Assembly (NCBI GenBank): GCA_964434165.1
Contig: CAYSUS010000163.1
Coordinates: 1 to 11,983 of the forward strand
Length of the DNA: 11,983 bases
Reading direction: 5' to 3'
From: CAYSUS01 sp964434165
GTDB lineage: Bacteria; Planctomycetota; Planctomycetia; Pirellulales; Thermoguttaceae
Within the stretch, counting starts at the first letter, position 1; each line of letters starts with the position of its first letter. Under the pieces are notes generated by a model. It saw only the letters and a program-made list of their open reading frames with translations. It was not told the origin of the DNA and searched no databases. Position numbers and translations under genes: made by a program. Positions 5,533 to 10,375 of the stretch are shown here, in pieces.

Positions 5533-7893
5533 ATGTCCCTCGATCTCAGCTTTGTCGATCAGACCATCGAGCGCCTCGGACGGGGCCGCGAGCAGGTGAT
5601 CCCCGTGCTTCAGGCGATCCAGGGGCACTACCGGTATTTGCCCCAGGAGGCCCTGGAGCGGGTGTGCCGGCTGTCGGACATCACGCCGGCCGCGATCACG
5701 GGGGTCTCGACCTTCTACACGCAGTTTCGCCACCGGCCGGTCGGCGACCACCTGATCAGCATCTGCCACGGCACCGCGTGCCACGTGAAGGGATCGGGGC
5801 TGATCCAGGAGGCCTTCGAGCGCCACCTGGGCATGACCAACGGCGACGACACCGACCCCACGGGCCGGTTCACTATCGAGCCGGTCGCCTGCCTGGGATG
5901 CTGCACGCTGGCCCCTGTGGTGCAGATCGACGGCGTGACCTACGGCCGGCTCACGCCGCACAAGGTCCCCGAGGTCGTGGCCGACTTCCTCCATCACGGG
6001 CGCAACGGCGGCCCGAGGCGCCCCAGGCGCGAGGCCGCGGCCCCGGCCTCCGGCCCGCTGGGCGAGATCCGCATCGGGCTGGGCTCCTGCTGCGTGGCCC
6101 AGGGGAGCGGCAAGGTCCACGAGGCGATCGGCCAGGTACTGGCCGAGACCGGCGCCCCGGCCGCGGTCAAGCGCGTGGGCTGCGTGGGCATGTGCCACCA
6201 GACGCCGCTCGTGGAGCTGGTTCCGCCGGACGGCCCCCCGAGGCTCTTCGCCCGGATGGCCCCCGAGGACGTCCGCGCCGTGGTGCTCAGCCACTTCCGT
6301 CCCAGGGGCTTCTGGAACCGGATGGGGTTTTCGCTCTCGAGGCTGCTCGACCGCGTGCTGACCGACGAGGTCGAGGAGCCGGTGCGCCGCCACGCCATCG
6401 ACGTGCGCGACGGGCCGGTCTGCGCGTTCCTCGGCCGGCAGAAGCACATCGCCACGGAATACTGCGGCCAGATCGACCCGACCGACGTCGAGGAGTACCT
6501 GCGCCACGACGGCTTCCAGGGGCTGCGCCGCTCGATTGAAGAGCTTGCGCCCGAGCGCGTTGTCGAAGAGATCCAGGCCTCGGGCCTGCGGGGCCGCGGC
6601 GGGGCCGGGTTTCCCTCCGGGGTGAAGTGGGAGCGGGTGCGCCTCGCGCAGGGCGAGAAGAAGTACATCGTCTGCAACGGCGACGAGGGCGATCCCGGGG
6701 CGTTCATGGACCGCATGCTCCTGGAATCGTTCCCCTACCGGATCATCGAGGGCATGGCCATCGCCGCCCGGGCCGTGGGCGCCGACGAAGGCTTCTTCTA
6801 CATCCGCGCCGAGTATCCGCTGGCCGTCACGCGGATCCGCGAGGCGATCCGCGTCTGCCACGCGCGGGGCATTCTGGGCGAGAACGCCCATGGCGGCGAG
6901 CTCCGACTCCGCCTGGCCGTGATGGAGGGGGCCGGGGCCTTCGTCTGCGGCGAGGAGACGGCGCTTCTGAATTCCCTTCAGGGCGAGCGGGGCATGCCGC
7001 GGCTGCGCCCGCCCTATCCGGCCGAGGCCGGCCTGTGGGGCAGGCCCACCCTGGTCAACAACGTCGAGACCTACGCCCTGGTCCCGTGGATCATGCGCCA
7101 CGGGGCGGCGGCCTTCGCCGCGCTGGGCACCGAGAAGAGCAAGGGGACCAAGGTCTTCGCCCTGGCCGGCAAGGTCGCCCGGGGCGGCCTCATCGAAGTG
7201 CCGATGGGCAGCACGATCCGCCAGATCGTCGAGGAGATCGGCGGCGGCGTGGCCGGCGGCCGGCGACTGAAGGCCGTGCAGATCGGCGGCCCGTCGGGCG
7301 GATGCGTCCCGGCCCACCTGGCCGACACGCCGGTCGACTACGAGGCCCTCTCCCAGGTCGGGGCGATCATGGGCTCCGGCGGCCTGGTCGTGCTTGACGA
7401 CACCGACTGCATGGTCGATATCGCCCGCTACTTCCTCAAGTTCACCCAGGACCAGTCGTGCGGCAAGTGCACCTACTGCCGCGTGGGCACGCGGCGCATG
7501 CTCGACATCCTCGACCGCATCTGCACGGGCGGCGGCAAGCCGAGCGACCTGGACGACCTGGAGCAGCTCGCGCGCACGATCAGCGCCGGCAGCATCTGCG
7601 GGCTGGGCAAGACGGCGCCCAACCCCGTGCTCTCCACGCTCCGCTACTTCCGCGACGAGTACGAGGCGCACCTGGCCGGCCGCTGTCCCGCCGGCAAGTG
7701 CAAAGACCTCATCGACTACCGGATCAACGAGAAGTGCATCGGCTGCACGCTCTGCGCCCAGCACTGCCCCGTGGACGCGATTCCCATGACCCCCTACGTG
7801 CGTCACCGCATCGATCTGGACGCCTGCACGCGCTGCGACACCTGCCGGCAGGTATGCCCCGAAGAGGCGGTGGAGGTGGGAGAGAGAGGGTAG
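5533..7893 (+). CDS. NuoE-NuoF fusion with extra thioredoxin-like domain and C-terminal 2[4Fe-4S] ferredoxin
   Basis: A 786-residue cytoplasmic protein joining parts that are usually separate. Residues 1-155 are NuoE-like with [2Fe-2S] ligands C78, C83, C120, C124. Residues ~177-255 form a second thioredoxin-like [2Fe-2S] domain (C186/C187, C217-x3-C221). Residues ~290-710 are NuoF: the FMN/NADH glycine-rich loop GRGGAGFPSGVKW (354-366), YIVCNGDEGDPGAF (378-391), GEETALLNSLQGERG (473-487), and the N3-type [4Fe-4S] site C643-x2-C646-x2-C649 with C689. The end carries two ferredoxin sites, C735-x2-C738-x2-C741-x3-C745-Pro and C765-x2-C768-x2-C771-x3-C775-Pro. The NuoF part with N- and C-terminal additions resembles HydB of NAD-linked hydrogenases; NuoE is HydC-like. 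It should oxidise or reduce NAD(H) at FMN and pass electrons along Fe-S clusters, probably to the next gene's product. No membrane complex I subunits are present. The start at 5533 follows an ACCCCGTT repeat with no Shine-Dalgarno. Confidence 0.92.
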   Translation: MSLDLSFVDQTIERLGRGREQVIPVLQAIQGHYRYLPQEALERVCRLSDITPAAITGVSTFYTQFRHRPVGDHLISICHGTACHVKGSGLIQEAFERHLGMTNGDDTDPTGRFTIEPVACLGCCTLAPVVQIDGVTYGRLTPHKVPEVVADFLHHGRNGGPRRPRREAAAPASGPLGEIRIGLGSCCVAQGSGKVHEAIGQVLAETGAPAAVKRVGCVGMCHQTPLVELVPPDGPPRLFARMAPEDVRAVVLSHFRPRGFWNRMGFSLSRLLDRVLTDEVEEPVRRHAIDVRDGPVCAFLGRQKHIATEYCGQIDPTDVEEYLRHDGFQGLRRSIEELAPERVVEEIQASGLRGRGGAGFPSGVKWERVRLAQGEKKYIVCNGDEGDPGAFMDRMLLESFPYRIIEGMAIAARAVGADEGFFYIRAEYPLAVTRIREAIRVCHARGILGENAHGGELRLRLAVMEGAGAFVCGEETALLNSLQGERGMPRLRPPYPAEAGLWGRPTLVNNVETYALVPWIMRHGAAAFAALGTEKSKGTKVFALAGKVARGGLIEVPMGSTIRQIVEEIGGGVAGGRRLKAVQIGGPSGGCVPAHLADTPVDYEALSQVGAIMGSGGLVVLDDTDCMVDIARYFLKFTQDQSCGKCTYCRVGTRRMLDILDRICTGGGKPSDLDDLEQLARTISAGSICGLGKTAPNPVLSTLRYFRDEYEAHLAGRCPAGKCKDLIDYRINEKCIGCTLCAQHCPVDAIPMTPYVRHRIDLDACTRCDTCRQVCPEEAVEVGERG

Positions 7894-7986
7894 AGACTTA
7901 CCGCGGGACGTGAGTGCGTGATGCGCGCGTGTTCGACCGAGCGACCAACGGGAGCGGTCCAATTGAGGGAGCATTCCCCATTCGGT

Positions 7987-8001
7987 TGCGGTCGTACCGC
8001 A
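7987..8001. other. Small perfect hairpin in the gap before the GltD-like gene
   Basis: TGCGGT (7987-7992), loop CGT, ACCGCA (7996-8001) form a 6-bp stem with a 3-nt loop. There is no T-run after it, so it is not a clear terminator. It lies in the 182-nt gap 7894-8075, in which I see no gene; the right end of that gap is the CCAC repeat. Confidence 0.4.
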
Positions 8002-8033
8002 TTAGGGATTGGAGACCTGCCAGTTCGGCCGCC

Positions 8034-8075
8034 CCACTAACCACGCGCCACGGACCACTGACCACTCGCCACTCC
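8034..8075 (+). repeat. Six CCACNNN heptamers ending exactly at a start codon
   Basis: The 42 nt before the ATG at 8076 divide without remainder into CCACTAA, CCACGCG, CCACGGA, CCACTGA, CCACTCG, CCACTCC. The first four bases are invariant and the last three vary. No Shine-Dalgarno lies between the array and the ATG. The same frame is open upstream to 7914, but reading through would give the low-complexity peptide PLTTRHGPLTTRHS, so 8076 is the better start. Confidence 0.85.
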
Positions 8076-9674
8076 ATGCCTCGCATCACTATCGACAACC
8101 GCGAAATCGACGTCCCCCAAGGCACTACGGTGCTGGAGGCCGCGCGTCGGTTGGGCATCGACGTGCCCACGCTCTGCTACTTCGAGGGCTACAAGCCATC
8201 GACGTCTTGCCTGGTGTGCGTGGTGAAGCTGGCCCAGACCGGGCGGCTCGTACCCTCCTGCGCCACGCAAGTCACCGATGGCATGGAGGTCGAAAGCGAG
8301 ACCGACGAGGTCCACGCGGCGCGGCGCACGGCCCTGGAGCTGCTGCTGAGCGACCACGTGGGCGACTGCCTGGCACCGTGCCACTTCGCCTGCCCGGCCC
8401 ACATGGACGTGCCCGGCATGCTCAGGCAGATCACGCACGAGGACTTCCATGATGCCCTCGTGACGGTGAAACGCGACATCGCGCTACCGGCCGTTCTGGG
8501 GCGAATCTGCCCCAAGCCGTGCGAGAAGGGCTGCCGCCGCGCGGCGGCCGACGGGGCCGTGGCCGTGTGCGGGCTGAAGCGGTTCGTGGCCGACGTGGAC
8601 CTGGCCTCCGACGAGCCGTACCTCCCCGAATGCAAGCCCGACTCGGGCAAGCGCGTGGCCGTCGTCGGCGCAGGGCCCGCGGGCCTGGCCGCCGCCTGGG
8701 AGCTTCGCCAACAGGGCCACGCCGTGACGCTGCTGGACGAGGGGGAAGAGCCGGGGGGGCGCCTGTGGCGCGAGACCACCGAGGAGGAGCTGCCCCGCGA
8801 GGTGCTCCGGGCCGAGGCCGGGCTGGTCCTGCGACTGGGGGCCGAGATCCGCGCGCGGACCAGGGTCGGCGAGGCGATCCCGCTGGACGAAATCCGCCGG
8901 CAGTTCGACGCCGTGCTGCTGGCCTGCGGCGCGATCCAGAAGGACACGGTCGAGCGCTGGGGCTTGAAGTCTTCGCCCCGCGGCATCGCCGTGACCAAGG
9001 GGACGTACGAGACCGGCGTGCCTGGCGTGTTCGCGGCCGGTAGCGCGCTGCGCGGCAAGGGGATGGTCGTGCGGAGCGTGGCCGACGGCAAGGAGGCGGC
9101 CCAGTGTATCGGCCAGTTCCTCCGCGGCGAGGCGGTCACCGGCCCGCCGAGCGAGTATTCCGTGCGCGCCGGGCGCATGGACCGCGACGAGGTGGCCGAC
9201 CTGGTGGCCGCCGCCAGCCTGGCCCCGCGCCACGACGAGGACGCCGCCTGCGGCTTCGACGCCGGCGAGGCCGCCGAGCAGGCGGGCCGCTGCCTGCACT
9301 GCGACTGCCGCGCGCTGGCCGACTGCAAGCTGCGCCGCTACGCCGCCAAGTACGGGGCCGAACCGAATCGCTTCCGCGGCGAGCGTGCCCGGATGCTCCA
9401 GGACCACCGCCACGGCGAGGTGGTGTACGAGCCGGGCAAATGCATCAACTGCGAGCTGTGCATCCAGATCGCCGCGGCCGCGGGCGAGCCCCTCGGTCTG
9501 ACCTTCATCGGCCGCGGTTTCGACGTGCGCGTGGGCGTTCCCTTCGACCGCTCCCTGGCCGAAGCCCTCAGCCGCGTCGCCGCCCAATGCGTCGCCGCCT
9601 GCCCCACCGCCGCGCTGGCCTTCAAGGACGACCGGCAGCGGTCGGAGCTGCCGATTCTCGGGGATATGCCGTAG
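8076..9674 (+). CDS. NuoG-like/GltD-like flavo-iron-sulfur protein lacking the NAD(P)H-binding domain
   Basis: A 532-residue cytoplasmic protein. Residues 1-75 are a NuoG/HydA-type [2Fe-2S] domain (C34-x10-C45-x2-C48-x13-C62). H94, C98, C102 and C106 follow, merging into CPAHMDVPGM (106-115), the start of the GltD/Fer4_20 cluster domain with C145, C149, C153. The FAD Rossmann motif VVGAGPAGLAAA is at 196-207 and the closing FAD motif TGVPGVFAAGSALRG at 313-327. In GltD-type enzymes a ~150-residue NAD(P)H Rossmann domain lies between them; here DAVLLACGA (278-286) is followed almost directly by GIAV (303-306). The C-terminus has C406, C409, C411, C417 and then C456-x2-C459-x2-C462 with C505 and C509-Pro, resembling the cluster domain of NuoG/FdhA-type proteins. 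It is probably the partner of the NuoEF fusion, taking NADH-derived electrons through Fe-S clusters. Its TAG stop overlaps a repeat element. The MPRITIDN start gives a typical family N-terminus. Confidence 0.87.
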   Translation: MPRITIDNREIDVPQGTTVLEAARRLGIDVPTLCYFEGYKPSTSCLVCVVKLAQTGRLVPSCATQVTDGMEVESETDEVHAARRTALELLLSDHVGDCLAPCHFACPAHMDVPGMLRQITHEDFHDALVTVKRDIALPAVLGRICPKPCEKGCRRAAADGAVAVCGLKRFVADVDLASDEPYLPECKPDSGKRVAVVGAGPAGLAAAWELRQQGHAVTLLDEGEEPGGRLWRETTEEELPREVLRAEAGLVLRLGAEIRARTRVGEAIPLDEIRRQFDAVLLACGAIQKDTVERWGLKSSPRGIAVTKGTYETGVPGVFAAGSALRGKGMVVRSVADGKEAAQCIGQFLRGEAVTGPPSEYSVRAGRMDRDEVADLVAAASLAPRHDEDAACGFDAGEAAEQAGRCLHCDCRALADCKLRRYAAKYGAEPNRFRGERARMLQDHRHGEVVYEPGKCINCELCIQIAAAAGEPLGLTFIGRGFDVRVGVPFDRSLAEALSRVAAQCVAACPTAALAFKDDRQRSELPILGDMP

Positions 9675-9741
9675 GACGGAGTGCCTCCTCCGTCCGGTGT
9701 CAACCAACGGCTGGCGGGACGGAATGGGCAGTCCGTCCTAC
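9672..9741. repeat. Double-hairpin repeat element, copy 1 (TAGGACGGAG type)
   Basis: Hairpin 1 is GGACGGAG (9674-9681), loop TGCCTC, CTCCGTCC (9688-9695). A 20-nt spacer (9696-9715) follows, then hairpin 2: GGACGGA (9717-9723), 8-nt loop, TCCGTCC (9732-9738). The first three bases TAG are the stop codon of the GltD-like gene. A second copy with the same arrangement starts at 9903. It lies between convergent genes and might slow or end transcription, though no T-run follows. Confidence 0.8.
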
Positions 9742-9768
9742 GAGACCGGTTCGCACTATCGCGCTCTC

Positions 9769-9802
9769 GTTTCCAGGCTCCCGCTGGCGGGAGCCTGGAA
9801 AC
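9769..9802. repeat. Perfect 16-bp hairpin (GTTTCCAGGCTCCCGC)
   Basis: GTTTCCAGGCTCCCGC (9769-9784), a 2-nt loop TG, and its exact complement GCGGGAGCCTGGAAAC (9787-9802). It lies between the two TAGGACGGAG elements. Its right arm recurs at 10331-10347 with one substitution. It could act as a factor-independent pause or bidirectional terminator, but no T-run follows on either strand. Confidence 0.85.
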
Positions 9803-9902
9803 AAGGCGCTGTGCGGCAAGCTTGGCCCAAAACTGCCCCTTGATGCGGCGATACACGATGCGCAGAATGCGCGGGGCAACTGTCCCTCAAGCAACAGGGC
9901 CC

Positions 9903-9972
9903 TAGGACGGAGCGCCTACTCCGTCCGACAATTCAGGCGATTCGACGGGACGGACTGGCAGTCCGTTCGACG
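9903..9972. repeat. Double-hairpin repeat element, copy 2 (TAGGACGGAG type)
   Basis: Hairpin 1 is GGACGGAG (9905-9912), loop CGCCTA, CTCCGTCC (9919-9926). A 20-nt spacer (9927-9946) unrelated in sequence to that of copy 1 follows, then hairpin 2: GGACGGACT (9948-9956), loop GGC, AGTCCGTTC (9960-9968) with one G-T pair. The arrangement is the same length as copy 1 and is in direct orientation, offset by 231 nt. Confidence 0.8.
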
Positions 9973-10297
9973 GGGGAACTGCAACGTGACGCGGGTATTA
10001 TTTCACCATGGCAGCGACCGGCTCTCGGAGAGAGCTGCCTACGAGAGCGCTGCGGAAAGGCGGTCGATTCCTCCTTCGGAATTTCCCGAGCGGAAATTCG
10101 CGAGTTTGTTGTACAACTCCCGACCGCTGCAGGACGCGACCGCCCGCGCAAACCCCGCTTGTCAAGGTGCTTGCGACGCGCGGCCCCAGCGCCGCAGAGC
10201 GAGCGCACTCGTGCGCGCAGCCCCTCCTTCAGCGGGGCGTTTTCGCGAGTTCTACCCCACCTCTGAACGCATTGCCGGAAAGGTTCTGAAGTCGGCG
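9973..10297. other. Gene-free stretch with several small hairpins
   Basis: I see no convincing gene here. Short perfect hairpins or palindromes include GCTCTC/GAGAGC with a 3-nt loop (10021-10035), GAATTTCC/GGAAATTC with a 5-nt loop (10079-10099), the palindrome GTTGTACAAC (10108-10117) and GCGCAC/GTGCGC with a 2-nt loop (10203-10216). A 93-residue open frame at 10008-10289 has no recognisable composition, motif or Shine-Dalgarno and I do not call it. The stretch could be an RNA, decayed mobile DNA or a composite of repeats. Confidence 0.4.
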
Positions 10298-10349
10298 CGA
10301 GGCAGAGCCTCGAAGGCAGGGCGTTTCCCAGGCGGGAGCCTGGGAACGC
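10298..10349. repeat. Hairpin pair near the end of the RND gene (GAGGC and TCCCAGGC stems)
   Basis: CGAGGC-AGA-GCCTCG (10298-10312) is followed by a longer hairpin in which GCGTT and CCCAGGC (10321-10333, with one bulged T) pair with GCCTGGG and AACGC (10338-10349) around a GGGA loop. The longer hairpin shares the arm GGCGGGAGCCTGG with the hairpin at 9769-9802. It ends 26 nt beyond the stop of the minus-strand RND gene and could act as its terminator or transcript 3' end. Confidence 0.7.
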
Positions 10350-10375
10350 GCTGATGCGGAAGAAAGGTCCGCCGC

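Noticed and set aside
5512..7974. Very long minus-strand open frame (820 codons) opposite the NuoEF fusion
   Set aside because: It has no recognisable motif and spans exactly the region of a well-supported NuoE/NuoF gene; it is a high-GC shadow.
7914..8075. Upstream extension of the GltD-like protein to a start at 7914
   Set aside because: The added residues are low-complexity and come from the CCAC repeat; the family N-terminus begins at MPRITIDN (8076).
35..9674. Haem c (CxxCH) sites that would indicate a cytochrome-based electron export chain
   Set aside because: No CxxCH occurs in the called proteins; near matches such as CVGMCH in the NuoEF fusion have the wrong spacing.
5533..9674. 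Respiratory complex I operon
   Set aside because: Only NuoE, NuoF and NuoG N-terminal homology is present; there are no NuoB, C, D, I or membrane subunits, and the third component is GltD-like.
9696..9946. CRISPR-like reading of the 20-nt variable spacers between conserved hairpins
   Set aside because: There is one spacer per element, the flanking hairpins are not identical direct repeats, copies are 231 nt apart, and no cas gene is present.
10008..10289. 93-residue plus-strand open frame in the hairpin-rich gap
   Set aside because: There is no ribosome-binding site, motif or plausible composition, and it runs through several hairpins.
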